A stretch of 27,601 bases of DNA from an uncultured Blautia sp. (lineage in GTDB: Bacteria; Bacillota; Clostridia; Lachnospirales; Lachnospiraceae). The translations under genes and the position numbers were made by a program. The notes beneath the pieces are model-generated. The model did not search any database. It was not told where the DNA came from and saw nothing but the letters and a program-made list of their open reading frames with translations. Positions 7,594-16,067 of the stretch are shown here, piece by piece (within the stretch, counting starts at the first letter, position 1; each line of letters begins with the position of its first letter). The stretch is from NCBI GenBank assembly GCA_900556555.1, contig USPF01000031.1, forward strand, positions 1 through 27,601, given 5' to 3'.

Positions 7594-8082
7594 ATGAAAA
7601 AAACAGAAATTAAGACAAATGCCATGAGAATATTAGAAAAAAATAAGATTCCTTATGAGGCAATCCAATATGAATGTGATGAATTTATTGACGGACTTCA
7701 TACCGCTGAGATTACAGGTGCGCCTGTGGAACAATCGTTTAAGACTTTAGTTGTCCAGGGCAAGAGTAAGGAATATTATGTGCTGGTGATTCCTATTGCA
7801 GAGGAAATTGATCTGAAGACAGCTGCCAGGGCTGTTGGAGAAAAATCAGTAGAGATGATACATGTAAAAGATATTACAAAAGTAACCGGGTATGTGAGGG
7901 GAGGATGCAGTCCTCTTGGCATGAAAAAACTATATCCTACGGTCATTCATGACAGTGCCCTTGCTTTTGAAGAAATTTATGTAAGCGGAGGCAGAATCGG
8001 CACTACCTTGAAGGTAAATCCTGAAAATCTGGCCAAGGTTGTGAAAGCACAGTTTAAAAATATTATTGCAGCACATGAATAA
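7594..8082 (+). CDS. ybaK: Cys-tRNA(Pro)/Cys-tRNA(Cys) deacylase, YbaK/EbsC family
   Basis: A 162-aa single-domain protein, full length for YbaK. The family hydrolyses Cys wrongly attached to tRNA(Pro), correcting prolyl-tRNA synthetase errors in trans. Signature parts are the N-terminal TNAMRILEKNKIPYE, then VEQSFKTLVVQG containing the conserved Lys, LKTAARAVGEKSVEM, the VTGYVRGGCSPLGMKK block, and the C-terminal EEIYVSGGRIGTTLKVNPENL. A purine-rich stretch lies before the ATG. It is a single-gene unit with a strong promoter at 7533. Confidence 0.95.
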   Translation: MKKTEIKTNAMRILEKNKIPYEAIQYECDEFIDGLHTAEITGAPVEQSFKTLVVQGKSKEYYVLVIPIAEEIDLKTAARAVGEKSVEMIHVKDITKVTGYVRGGCSPLGMKKLYPTVIHDSALAFEEIYVSGGRIGTTLKVNPENLAKVVKAQFKNIIAAHE

Positions 8083-8087
8083 AAGAA

Positions 8088-8125
8088 GGGGCATCTGCAA
8101 AATCATAATCTTGTGCAGATGCCCC
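8088..8125 (-). terminator. Terminator between ybaK and the SGNH hydrolase gene
   Basis: Perfect 12-bp arms GGGGCATCTGCA (8088-8099) and TGCAGATGCCCC (8114-8125). The pyrimidine-rich tail TTCTTTT lies on the minus-strand side, so it acts mainly on the minus-strand gene, though the hairpin also follows ybaK. Confidence 0.75.
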
Positions 8126-8145
8126 GGCTGTCTGATACAGAGTCT

Positions 8146-8760
8146 TTACAGGTCAAAGAATTCTTTTACAAGTGCAGCAAGAATTTCGTGGCCTGTGGAG
8201 GTAAGATGCATACCGTCAGTGGTAATGGCATCATAGCCAAGTTCTTGTATTTTTTGTTCTAAAGGTTCCTGAAGCGGCACAAAGGAAGCCCCATAGTTTC
8301 TTGCCAGCTTACGGATATTTTTGGACATTTTTTTCTGCCATGGAATCCATTCTTCAAAAGCCCCGTCTTTGGGGAAAATGAAAGGCTCTAAAGTAATGAT
8401 TTTGGCTGTAGTTTCTCTGGAGAGATCAAACAACATTTCATGATAGGCACGGATGCTGTCCTCCAGCATATATAGTTTTTCCTGTTCAGATACGTCAGAG
8501 GCTACTAAAAGCCCGATATCATTAATTCCTACCAGAATACTCACATAGTCTGGATGAAGGAAAATGCATTCCGGGTGGAGGGATTGTGCGATTTGTTCGG
8601 TGAACTGGCCGTCTACCCCTTTATTTATAATATTTAATTGCTGATTTTGTTTATTTAGTTGTTCAGAAAATATATTTACATAACCATAACCCAATTGATT
8701 GGGAGATTCTTTCCTGCCGGCGTCTGTAATACTGTCGCCTAAAAATACAATGAGTCCCAT
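8146..8760 (-). CDS. SGNH/GDSL-family hydrolase
   Basis: A 204-aa SGNH esterase-fold protein. Block I is FLGDSITD with nucleophile Ser10, the block II Gly is in NKGVDGQ (about 48), block III is LVGIND with Asn80, and block V is TDGMHLT with Asp182 and His185. All catalytic parts are therefore present. There is no signal peptide, so it should act in the cytoplasm, probably removing acyl or acetyl groups from a small substrate or sugar. AAGGAG lies upstream of the ATG. It is transcribed alone from the promoter at 8807-8835. Confidence 0.9.
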   Translation of the reverse strand: MGLIVFLGDSITDAGRKESPNQLGYGYVNIFSEQLNKQNQQLNIINKGVDGQFTEQIAQSLHPECIFLHPDYVSILVGINDIGLLVASDVSEQEKLYMLEDSIRAYHEMLFDLSRETTAKIITLEPFIFPKDGAFEEWIPWQKKMSKNIRKLARNYGASFVPLQEPLEQKIQELGYDAITTDGMHLTSTGHEILAALVKEFFDL

Positions 8761-8806
8761 AACCTATACTCCTTACTCCATACGGGTATTCCCGTTTCTA
8801 TTAATT

Positions 8807-8835
8807 ATTTTAACTGAAAATTACTAGTAATGCAA
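8807..8835 (-). promoter_or_regulatory. Promoter of the SGNH hydrolase gene
   Basis: On the minus strand: TTGCAT (8830-8835), a 17-base spacer, TAAAAT (8807-8812). The leader contains a short ACGGG/CCCGT inverted repeat. Confidence 0.6.
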
Positions 8836-8886
8836 ACAGTAATTTTGTATAGTCTACCCAAATCGCAATTTTTTGAGGCTTTTTCC

Positions 8887-8915
8887 TTTACAAACATAGT
8901 TTCAACAGGTATAAT
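8887..8915 (+). promoter_or_regulatory. Promoter of the Tad operon
   Basis: TTTACA (8887-8892), a 17-base spacer, perfect TATAAT (8910-8915). It lies about 90 bases before the first gene and is the only clear forward promoter before the run of overlapping Tad genes. Confidence 0.75.
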
Positions 8916-9004
8916 CAAAGTCATCTTAAACAAATCATTTTATTTCATATAGCCATTCGGCTGATTTATCCAAAATGCATTACAAATTAAAGAGAGGTGG
9001 TTGT

Positions 9005-9514
9005 TTGACGGCAGAGTTATGGCTTGTGCTGGGTATTAGCGGCATTGCTGTATTTATGGATTTTCTTATGGAAAGGGTGGTGAATAGTTTTATTTGTATG
9101 GGGCTTGTGCTTGGCCTGTATTATCAAATCAGCACCGGGTCAGTGAAAGGAATGATAGTCTATGTCCTTGGAATTCTTGTACCCTTTTTTCTGCTGCTTC
9201 CTTTGTTCTATTTTAGAATGCTGGGTGCAGGAGATATTAAACTTTTTTGTGTCCTGGGAAGCGTTCTGGGATATGAAACAATTGTTAAAATCATGGTCTG
9301 CTCCTTTTTTCTGGGAGCGTTATTATCTTTAGCATTTCTAATTTCTTGTGGAAATCTGAAAGAAAGATGTCTTTATTTTTTTCATTATTTGTATCAGTAT
9401 GGGAAAACAAGAAACCCTGTTCCATATATAAAAAAGGGCAGGAAGGCTGAAAATTTTCATTTTACAGTGCCCATTTTATTAGGGGTGATGCTTTATGCGG
9501 GAGGTTTTTATTGA
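9005..9514 (+). CDS. tadV: Prepilin peptidase 1 (A24 family, TadV/CpaA-like)
   Basis: A 169-aa polytopic aspartic protease that should remove the leader of Flp and other pilins at the cytoplasmic membrane face. The two catalytic Asp are Asp19, in FMDFLMERVVN, and Asp77, in the GAGDIKL motif. There are about six hydrophobic segments and no methylase domain, as usual for TadV. I chose TTG 9005 because AGAGAGGTGG sits just before it; an in-frame ATG at 8975 would add ten polar residues but has no ribosome site. It is the first gene of the operon, and its TGA overlaps the next start (TTGA). Confidence 0.9.
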   Translation: MTAELWLVLGISGIAVFMDFLMERVVNSFICMGLVLGLYYQISTGSVKGMIVYVLGILVPFFLLLPLFYFRMLGAGDIKLFCVLGSVLGYETIVKIMVCSFFLGALLSLAFLISCGNLKERCLYFFHYLYQYGKTRNPVPYIKKGRKAENFHFTVPILLGVMLYAGGFY

Positions 9515-10512
9515 AGAAAAATATGATTGCTGTGTGTGACACAGAGGGAGAGTATGCCTGCAATTTTGCAGAGTATTTAAACAGCAGAAAAAAACTGCCT
9601 TTTGAGGCAGAAGCATTTACAGATGTGGAGAAATTGTGTACTTATGCAGATCACAATCCGCCGGAAATCTTATTGATCGCAGAGGGGGATGTAGATGAGC
9701 AGATCGAAAAACTGGGAACAGAAAATGTGATTCTGCTTTCAGAGGAGAAACCGCAGGAATCGGAGGGACACAAGACGGTTTATAAGTATCAGTCAGCAGA
9801 CTCTGTGATTCAGGAGGTTATGGCGTATTATGTGGAACATACATCCCCTGTTCTGTCTGCCGTAAATAGCAAAAAATTAGATATGATTGGGATTTATTCT
9901 CCTGTTGGCAGATGCTGTAAGACCTTATTTGCCCTTACAGCAGCACAGATTCTGGGAGAAGAAAAGCAGGTTCTTTATCTGAATATGGAGGATTATTCCG
10001 GGTTTGAAACACTATTTCATCTGGAAGAAGCAGATAATCTCACAGATTTTTTTTACCGGTTCAGATGTCACGACACACTTGAGCCAGAAGAAATTTCGAA
10101 ATTTGTGAGAACAATGGGAAAGATGGATTTTATTCCGCCTGCGGTTTCACCAGAAGACGTCAGAGAGATTCAATTTTCGGAATGGGTGCGTTTTTTTGAA
10201 CTGCTCAGATTGGGAAAAACATACGAGACGGTTGTGCTGGATATGGGAAATTCTGTGGAGCAGGCATTCCAGATTTTGGGAATGTGCCGGTGTGTTTATG
10301 TGCCAGTGCTGGATGACTGGATGTCCAGATGTAAAATGACGCAATTTAGAAAAATCATGGAACATTGGTGTGGAGAGGAGGAAAAAATCATAGAAATCCG
10401 GCTGCCTGCCTGTTGCCCCAGCGTTACAGATTCTAGCTTTGTACAGACGCTAATCTGGGGAAAATGGGGGAATTATGTAAGAAAGGTGCTGAAGGCAAAT
10501 GAAAGAAAATAA
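9511..10512 (+). CDS. TadZ/CpaE-like protein with degenerate P-loop
   Basis: A 333-aa protein. Residues 1-110 resemble an atypical receiver-like domain, and 120-333 a MinD/ParA-type ATPase fold. TadZ proteins place the Tad machine in the cell, often at a pole. The P-loop position reads YSPVGRCCKT (129-138). In this divergent form the usual KGGVGKT lacks its signature first Lys but keeps the final KT. The later YETVVLDMGNSVEQ stretch resembles Walker B. It starts at TTG 9511, supported by GGGAGG 8-9 bases before and a four-base overlap with tadV; the 3' end overlaps tadA. Confidence 0.8.
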   Translation: MKKNMIAVCDTEGEYACNFAEYLNSRKKLPFEAEAFTDVEKLCTYADHNPPEILLIAEGDVDEQIEKLGTENVILLSEEKPQESEGHKTVYKYQSADSVIQEVMAYYVEHTSPVLSAVNSKKLDMIGIYSPVGRCCKTLFALTAAQILGEEKQVLYLNMEDYSGFETLFHLEEADNLTDFFYRFRCHDTLEPEEISKFVRTMGKMDFIPPAVSPEDVREIQFSEWVRFFELLRLGKTYETVVLDMGNSVEQAFQILGMCRCVYVPVLDDWMSRCKMTQFRKIMEHWCGEEEKIIEIRLPACCPSVTDSSFVQTLIWGKWGNYVRKVLKANERK

Positions 10513-11707
10513 GGTGCAGGACAGGGATAGAGAAGAATTTGTGAATCTGAGGAAACAGCTTATGGAGCGTTTGGAAAATACCTGGGAGGAATCCGACCAG
10601 GGGGTGATGGAGAATATTGACAGTTTGATAGGGGATTATTGCAGAACGACATATATGCCTATTTCCAGGAGAGAAGCACTTCGCAGAGAGCTGTTCAGCT
10701 CTGTACGGAAAATGGATGTACTTGAGGAACTGTTGGAGGATGACACCATTACGGAGATTATGGTCAACCGGTGGGATAAAATTTTTATTGAAAAAGACGG
10801 AAAGATTTTCCCACTGGATAAGACTTTTTCTTCCCCAGAAAAACTGGATGATGTGATACAGCAGATGGCTTCACGTTGCAACAGGGTGATTAATACCTTG
10901 CAGCCTATTGTAGATGCCAGATTAAAGAACGGGGAGCGAATCAATGCGGTAATTGCGCCGGTAGCACTGGATGGGCCAATTCTGACTATCCGCAGATTTC
11001 CAAATGAGCCCATTACCATGGAAAAACTTCTGGAAATGGACAGCATTACAAAGGAGGCAGCAGAAGTCCTGAAGGTTTTGATTCGGGCTGGCTATACCAT
11101 TTTGATCGGCGGGGGAACCGGGGCTGGGAAAACCACGTTTTTAAATGCCCTGTCCCAGTATATACCTGAAGATGAGAGGGTAATCACTATTGAAGATAAT
11201 GCGGAGCTCCAGCTTCAGGGACTTCCTAATCTGGTACGCCTGGAATGCAGGCAGGCGAATATTGAGAAAAATCAGGAGATTTCCATAGGGGATTTATTAA
11301 AAACTTGTTTAAGAATGCGGCCTAGCAGGATTATTGTAGGGGAGGTCCGCTCAAGAGAAGCAGCAGAACTTCTACAGGCTGTAAATGTAGGGAATGACGG
11401 CAGCCTGTCTACTATCCATGCCAATAGCTGCAAAGATATGATTAGCAGGCTGGAAACCATGGTTCTCATGGGAATTGATCTTCCGGTTCCGGTAATCCGC
11501 AGGCAGATTCTCTCTGGATTCGATATTTTCATTCATCTTGGAAGGATGCGGGATAAGAGCAGAAAGGTGATGGAAATCTGTGAGATTGACAAGATGTGCG
11601 ATGGAGAAATTTTGTTAAATCCTTTGTTTGTAAGAAAACAGAAGCTGGAAAAGACAGGGGAACTGATACACAGAGAAAAACTTGGAAAGGCAGGGATTTC
11701 CCTATGA
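10499..11707 (+). CDS. tadA: TadA/CpaF secretion ATPase
   Basis: A 402-aa type II/IV secretion ATPase that powers Flp pilus assembly at the membrane. An N-terminal CpaF-type helical domain is followed by the ATPase core: Walker A GGGTGAGKT at 204-212, an Asp-box region VITIEDNAELQ (228-238), Walker B RIIVGEVR (277-284) and the His box GSLSTIHAN (301-309). All are intact. It overlaps the 3' end of the TadZ-like gene by 14 bases and the start of tadB by ATGA. Confidence 0.96.
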   Translation: MKENKVQDRDREEFVNLRKQLMERLENTWEESDQGVMENIDSLIGDYCRTTYMPISRREALRRELFSSVRKMDVLEELLEDDTITEIMVNRWDKIFIEKDGKIFPLDKTFSSPEKLDDVIQQMASRCNRVINTLQPIVDARLKNGERINAVIAPVALDGPILTIRRFPNEPITMEKLLEMDSITKEAAEVLKVLIRAGYTILIGGGTGAGKTTFLNALSQYIPEDERVITIEDNAELQLQGLPNLVRLECRQANIEKNQEISIGDLLKTCLRMRPSRIIVGEVRSREAAELLQAVNVGNDGSLSTIHANSCKDMISRLETMVLMGIDLPVPVIRRQILSGFDIFIHLGRMRDKSRKVMEICEIDKMCDGEILLNPLFVRKQKLEKTGELIHREKLGKAGISL

Positions 11708-12462
11708 AACATACAGGAGAAAAAATAGATTATGATGTTTATCATCTGTCTTGGAAACAGTGGATACAGTACATCACAGAAGCGGTGGTTCTGTGCGGGA
11801 CGATTAATTATTTATTTTATCAAAGTGCGGCAGTATTTCTCTTTATCCTTCCTGTTTCTGCCTGGTATATCAGGAAGAGAAAAAGACAGCAGATCCAGTT
11901 GAGAAAAAAGAGGATTCATTACCAGTTTAAGGATGCTCTTGGTGCTATGCAGGTTGGAATCGCAGCAGGGTATTCTCTAGATAATGCAGTGAAAGAGGCA
12001 AGAAAGGATTTGGAAAGAATATATGGAAAAACAGCAGAAATGACCATGGAGTTTGCTTATATGGAAGTTCAGTTAAAACACAGTGTTTCACTGGAGGAAT
12101 TGTTATATGATCTGGGAATACGCAGCAGAGTGGAGGATATTTTAAATTTTTCTGATATTCTGGTGCAATCTAAGAAAATGGGAGGAAATATGAAGGAAAT
12201 TCTGCAAAAGTGTATTCGTTCCATGGAAGAGCGGATTCAGGTGCAAAAGGAAATAGATACCATTCTTGCATCTAAAAAAATGGAGCAGAAGATTATGAGT
12301 GTGATTCCATTAGGAATTATTTTATATATGCATCTTACTTCCCCGGGATTTCTGGATGTTCTTTATCATACGGGAGTAGGTATCTGTGTGATGACATTCT
12401 GTTTGTTTTTGTATCTGTTTGCATTTGTGTGGGGAGTGAGGTTGACAGAGATTGAGGTTTAG
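11704..12462 (+). CDS. tadB: TadB-like platform protein (type II secretion F domain)
   Basis: A 252-aa inner-membrane platform protein. There are two adjacent hydrophobic segments near the N terminus (about 22-52), a cytoplasmic T2SSF domain (about 75-195; FKDALGAMQVGIAAGYSLDNAV and KKMGGNMKEIL), then two C-terminal membrane helices (about 202-250). With TadC it forms the base that transmits TadA motion to the pilus. ATG 11704 overlaps the tadA stop as ATGA. The frame is open upstream, but that part lies inside tadA. Confidence 0.9.
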   Translation: MKHTGEKIDYDVYHLSWKQWIQYITEAVVLCGTINYLFYQSAAVFLFILPVSAWYIRKRKRQQIQLRKKRIHYQFKDALGAMQVGIAAGYSLDNAVKEARKDLERIYGKTAEMTMEFAYMEVQLKHSVSLEELLYDLGIRSRVEDILNFSDILVQSKKMGGNMKEILQKCIRSMEERIQVQKEIDTILASKKMEQKIMSVIPLGIILYMHLTSPGFLDVLYHTGVGICVMTFCLFLYLFAFVWGVRLTEIEV

Positions 12463-13651
12463 AAAATATTTTTCAGCGGCAATCATAGTGTCAGGAACTC
12501 TTTTGGGACTGGGTATTTACATACAGGAAAAGCAGGATACAGAAATGAACTGCCTTCCCAGAAATCCTTACGGGGAGGGCGGATATGAGCAGCATTTAAG
12601 TGTGGAAGCTGGAAACAGAGAAGAGAAGATCAAAATTTTTGTGGAGGAGGAGCATTACAAGGAACAGGAAGTTCTGGAATATATCCAAGGAGCAAAAGAA
12701 GAGCTGGAACAATGGTATGAGGGACAGACAAAAGGCACAGGCGAGATTCAAAAAGATATGAAATTTTTGGAACAGATTGCGAACAATCCGGTGATGCTGT
12801 CTTGGAGTACCGGGTGGCCGGATGTGCTGAGCTGGGAGGGGAGGATTGGAGAAAACGTGAGTGAACAAGGTGAGAAAACAGAATTGTATTGTACAATTTC
12901 GCTGGAAGATCATGAGGAGGTCTGGGCAAAAGAGGTGACAGTGTTTCCGCCTGTTCTCAGTGAAAGTCAGGAACTTGAGAAGAAAATCCAGAAGAAGGCA
13001 GAAGAAATCAGTCATGAAGAAGGAAAAAAGCTGCTGCTTCCAGAGACCATAGATGGGGAAACTGTCCATTATAAAAAAGATAAAGACTATAAAGGCCCTC
13101 TGGTGTGTATTCTTTCCTTGCTTCTGGGACTTGGTGCAGAACCTTTAGCAAGAGAGAAAGAAAAGCAAAAAGAAGAAAAGAAGAGAAAGGAAATGCAGGC
13201 AGATTATCCGGATATCGTCGAAAAACTGGTACTGTTTCTAAGAGCGGGTTTTTCTATCCGCAGAGCAATGGAAAAACTGGCAACAGGCTATTTAAGGAAC
13301 AGGGACAAATATCATTTGGGGGAGAGGGCTGCATATGAGGAGGTGGTGAAAACATGCAGAGAAATGGAAGGAGGGATGTACGAGGCAGAGGCATATGAGA
13401 GGATGGGGAGGCGGTATGGGATTTCCCAGTACAAGATGCTTTCTGTTCTGCTGGTTCAGAATCTGAGAAGAGGGAATGAAAACCTGCTGGAACTACTGGA
13501 GAGAGAAGCCGCCTCTGTCACAGAAGAGAGAAAACGAAGTGCCAGGGTAAAAGGGGAGGAGGCAGCTATCAAACTTCTGCTTCCCATGGTGATGCAGCTT
13601 GTGGTTGTACTGATTATTCTTATGGTGCCGGCTTTTTTGAGTTTTATGTAG
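12452..13651 (+). CDS. TadC-like protein with a large extracytoplasmic N-terminal domain
   Basis: A 399-aa protein. Residues 8-24 form a membrane helix and 25-214 a hydrophilic domain predicted outside the cell, with paired Trp motifs (LSWSTGWPDVLSWEG at 116-130) and a DGETVHYKK ending. Residues 215-232 are a second helix. The cytoplasmic T2SSF core is at about 250-372 (DIVEKLVLFLRAGFSIRRAMEKL) and 374-396 a last helix. Typical TadC proteins lack the outer domain, which makes this about 100 residues longer than usual. TTG 12452 gives an 11-base overlap with tadB, with GAGG 10 bases before. The outer domain could contact the pilus or the cell wall; that is inference. Confidence 0.82.
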   Translation: MRFRKYFSAAIIVSGTLLGLGIYIQEKQDTEMNCLPRNPYGEGGYEQHLSVEAGNREEKIKIFVEEEHYKEQEVLEYIQGAKEELEQWYEGQTKGTGEIQKDMKFLEQIANNPVMLSWSTGWPDVLSWEGRIGENVSEQGEKTELYCTISLEDHEEVWAKEVTVFPPVLSESQELEKKIQKKAEEISHEEGKKLLLPETIDGETVHYKKDKDYKGPLVCILSLLLGLGAEPLAREKEKQKEEKKRKEMQADYPDIVEKLVLFLRAGFSIRRAMEKLATGYLRNRDKYHLGERAAYEEVVKTCREMEGGMYEAEAYERMGRRYGISQYKMLSVLLVQNLRRGNENLLELLEREAASVTEERKRSARVKGEEAAIKLLLPMVMQLVVVLIILMVPAFLSFM

Positions 13652-13672
13652 GATGAGATTGGAGGAATGAGT

Positions 13673-13840
13673 ATGAAATTGCTGAAAGAATTTTGGATGG
13701 AAGAGGATGCAGTGGGTGTTGTGGAGATTATTTTGATTCTTGTGGTTCTTATTGGACTGGTTCTGATTTTTAAGGAGCAGCTTACCAGTCTGGTAAAGAA
13801 TATTTTGTCGAAAATCACAAAACAGAGTAATAGTGTGTAG
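13673..13840 (+). CDS. Flp-type (type IVb) pilin, 55 aa
   Basis: A very short gene between tadC and the DUF5702-like gene. The protein begins MKLLKEFWMEEDAVGVVEI, then has one 17-residue hydrophobic helix and a short Lys-rich tail. This is the Flp plan: a charged leader, a cleavage site, Glu at +5, then a helix. The predicted cut is Ala13|Val14 with Glu18 as the +5 residue, giving a 42-aa mature pilin; Ala replaces the usual Gly at -1. GGAGG at 13661-13665 is 7 bases before the ATG, and the earlier ATG at 13667 is too close. It is the likely main pilus subunit, and its place in the operon fits. Confidence 0.9.
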   Translation: MKLLKEFWMEEDAVGVVEIILILVVLIGLVLIFKEQLTSLVKNILSKITKQSNSV

Positions 13841-13851
13841 GCGGTGGAAAT

Positions 13852-15225
13852 GTGAAAAAGCAGAAGGGGAGTATGACAGTGGCCATGAGCCTAATGATGC
13901 TGATTCTGCTGTCTCTGGTGGCAGCAGGATTGCAGGCATCCAGAGTTGCCTGTACAAGAGTACAGGCTGTCAATGGAATTGATACAGGACTGTATTCCCT
14001 ATTTTCGGAATATGATGAAAAGCTGCTGGAACAGTATCATTTGTTCTTTCTAGATGGAAGCTATGGGACAGGCAGGATGAATCCGGCACAGATGATCAAT
14101 CAGATTGAATATTACATGAAGCCGGTGCTGTCTTCCGGTCTTACCAGATGCAGGATTCTGGCATGTGGAATCGATGGATACAGGGTTGCGTCTGATGAAA
14201 AAGGAAAGGCAGCACAGCAGCAGATGATCCGTTATATGAAGGATAATCTTGGGGTATCAGCGATAGAAGCAATCCGGGACAGAATGGAGGAATCACAAAA
14301 TATTTTAAATCACCAGGAGCAAATCCGGGATTTCGGGATTTCTGAAATTGTGCCGGAGGATACAGAACCAATGGAGGGAATCTCAGAGAATAATAATCCT
14401 CTGGAGATTGTCAGGAACTTGAGAAATAATGGGTTCCTTGGAATGGCAATGCCCTCCGGGAGTATTGTATCAGAAAAGCAGATAGAGGTTCAGGAAACAG
14501 CTTCAAGGCGGGAATTGCAGACTGGAATAGGAGATTTCCGAGGTCAGGATTATGGAACCTCTGGGCTTGATAAATTATGGGTACAGGAATATATCCTGGA
14601 GCATATGAGCAGCTATACAGACCAGGAGACAGACGGAGTCCTGGATTATGAAGCGGAGTATATTCTAGGAGGGAAAGATTCAGATAAAGATAATCTTTCT
14701 TATGTTGTAAACAGGATTCTTTTAATTCGGGAAGCAGCCAATATCGCTTATTTATACACGGACAGCCAGAGAAGGGCAGAGCTGGAAGCCTGTGCGGCAG
14801 CGCTGTCGTTTTTAACCTTGATTCCAGAGGGAATGGTGCTGGTGCAGGCGATTTTAGCAGCAGGGTGGGCATATGTGGAAAGCCTTTCTGATGTGAGGTG
14901 CCTTCTGTCAGGAGGGAAAGTGCCTTTGATAAAGGACAGAGCCTCGTGGAGAACACAATTAAGCAATCTGGGAATCAGAGATACGTGTACAGGAAGTGCA
15001 GGGCTTAACTATGAAGAATATTTGAGAATTCTGTTTTCCATGTCCTCGAAGGAGAAAACCGTAATGCGGGCTTTGGACGTGATGGAATTGAATCTGAGAA
15101 TGATTCCGGGAAAAGAAAATTTTGCTATAGATGCATGTACAGATGCAGTATCTTTTTCTTTTCAGATTCAGGGAGCAGAAGGAAAAAAATGGCAGGCTGA
15201 CCGGATGTACACCTATGATATGTGA
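13852..15225 (+). CDS. DUF5702-like pseudopilin-type protein of the Tad locus
   Basis: A 457-aa protein with one N-terminal membrane helix (about 9-27) and a large extracytoplasmic body. The N terminus, KKQKGSMTVAMSLMMLILLS, imitates a pilin leader: the site KG|SMTVA has Ala, not Glu, at +5. The body is mostly helical, with repeated EYDEKLLEQYHLFFLDG-type and AAYLTLIPEG-type segments, and resembles the DUF5702 proteins found in clostridial Tad loci. It probably belongs to the pilus tip, base or wall-crossing part, but this is inference. GTG 13852 is used, with GGCGGTGG just upstream. It overlaps or abuts the following TadE gene. Confidence 0.75.
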   Translation: MKKQKGSMTVAMSLMMLILLSLVAAGLQASRVACTRVQAVNGIDTGLYSLFSEYDEKLLEQYHLFFLDGSYGTGRMNPAQMINQIEYYMKPVLSSGLTRCRILACGIDGYRVASDEKGKAAQQQMIRYMKDNLGVSAIEAIRDRMEESQNILNHQEQIRDFGISEIVPEDTEPMEGISENNNPLEIVRNLRNNGFLGMAMPSGSIVSEKQIEVQETASRRELQTGIGDFRGQDYGTSGLDKLWVQEYILEHMSSYTDQETDGVLDYEAEYILGGKDSDKDNLSYVVNRILLIREAANIAYLYTDSQRRAELEACAAALSFLTLIPEGMVLVQAILAAGWAYVESLSDVRCLLSGGKVPLIKDRASWRTQLSNLGIRDTCTGSAGLNYEEYLRILFSMSSKEKTVMRALDVMELNLRMIPGKENFAIDACTDAVSFSFQIQGAEGKKWQADRMYTYDM

Positions 15226-15242
15226 GAAAGAAGGGCAGGAAA

Positions 15243-16067
15243 ATGAAACACAGAAAGTCAGAAAAAAAGATTAAGGAGGAAAGCTCTCTTCAGAAAAAGG
15301 CGAGTCTTACTGTGGAAAGTGCATTTGTTCTGCCCTTTTTCTTTATAGCGGTTGTTTTGATTGCAGGAATGCTGGATCTTTACCGGATTTTTGTATTAGT
15401 ACAGACATCTTTGTGTGAAGGAGCAAAGGAATTGGGCATGTATGCTTATTGCAGTCCAGAGGATACTCAGTCGCCGGTGGGAATCGTGAATGATGGAATC
15501 TGTGCTGCATATGGCAGCAGAAAGATACGGGAAAGGCTTGAAGGAGAAGCATTATCAGGAATCAAAGGAGGAATCAAGGGGATACAGTTGCTGGGTTCTA
15601 ATTACCGGGATGATATTGTGCTTTTACGGGCATCGTTTTTTTATCATGTTCCTTCTGGAGTCTTTCAGATATTCCCGGTTTTTGTCAAAGTAGAAGGACA
15701 GGCAAGAGCCTGGAAGGGTTTTCAAGGAAAACTGTATGGCAATAGTGAAGACAATGAGATGGTTTACATAACAGATTGGGAAAGTGTGTATCATACTTCA
15801 GAATCATGTACTCATTTGAATCTTTCTGTGGAGGCAGTTGCTCTTTGGCATGCTCAAAGTGCAAGAAACCAATACGGAGAGAGGTATCATGCCTGCGAAA
15901 GCTGTATTGGGCAGGGAACTGCCCATGGAATGGTCTATATTACTTCAACAGGAACTGCTTATCACAGTAATGCACAGTGCGGAGGAATCAAAAGGAGTGT
16001 AAGAATGGTAAAAAAATCAGAGACAGAGGCACTTCATGCCTGTGAAAGATGCGGAGGGAGAAAATGA
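15243..16067 (+). CDS. TadE-family pseudopilin with two C-terminal His/Cys repeats
   Basis: A 274-aa protein. Residues 1-19 are a Lys-rich leader, and the predicted cleavage KA|SLTVE has Glu25 at +5. A TadE membrane helix follows (27-45), then a TadE-like body to about 165. Two tandem copies of a small motif end the protein: residues 173-222 (MVYIT, YH at 183-184, C189, CESC 218-221) and 230-271 (MVYIT, YH 240-241, C246, CERC 267-270). Each has a YHxxxxC plus CxxC set suitable for metal or disulphide binding. ATG 15243, with AAGGGCAGG upstream, seems better than GTG 15222, which overlaps the preceding stop. Confidence 0.82.
   Translation: MKHRKSEKKIKEESSLQKKASLTVESAFVLPFFFIAVVLIAGMLDLYRIFVLVQTSLCEGAKELGMYAYCSPEDTQSPVGIVNDGICAAYGSRKIRERLEGEALSGIKGGIKGIQLLGSNYRDDIVLLRASFFYHVPSGVFQIFPVFVKVEGQARAWKGFQGKLYGNSEDNEMVYITDWESVYHTSESCTHLNLSVEAVALWHAQSARNQYGERYHACESCIGQGTAHGMVYITSTGTAYHSNAQCGGIKRSVRMVKKSETEALHACERCGGRK

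Noticed and set aside
8975..9004. Earlier ATG for prepilin peptidase 1
   Set aside because: It has no ribosome site, while TTG 9005 follows AGAGAGGTGG and gives a family-like N terminus. Not excluded completely.
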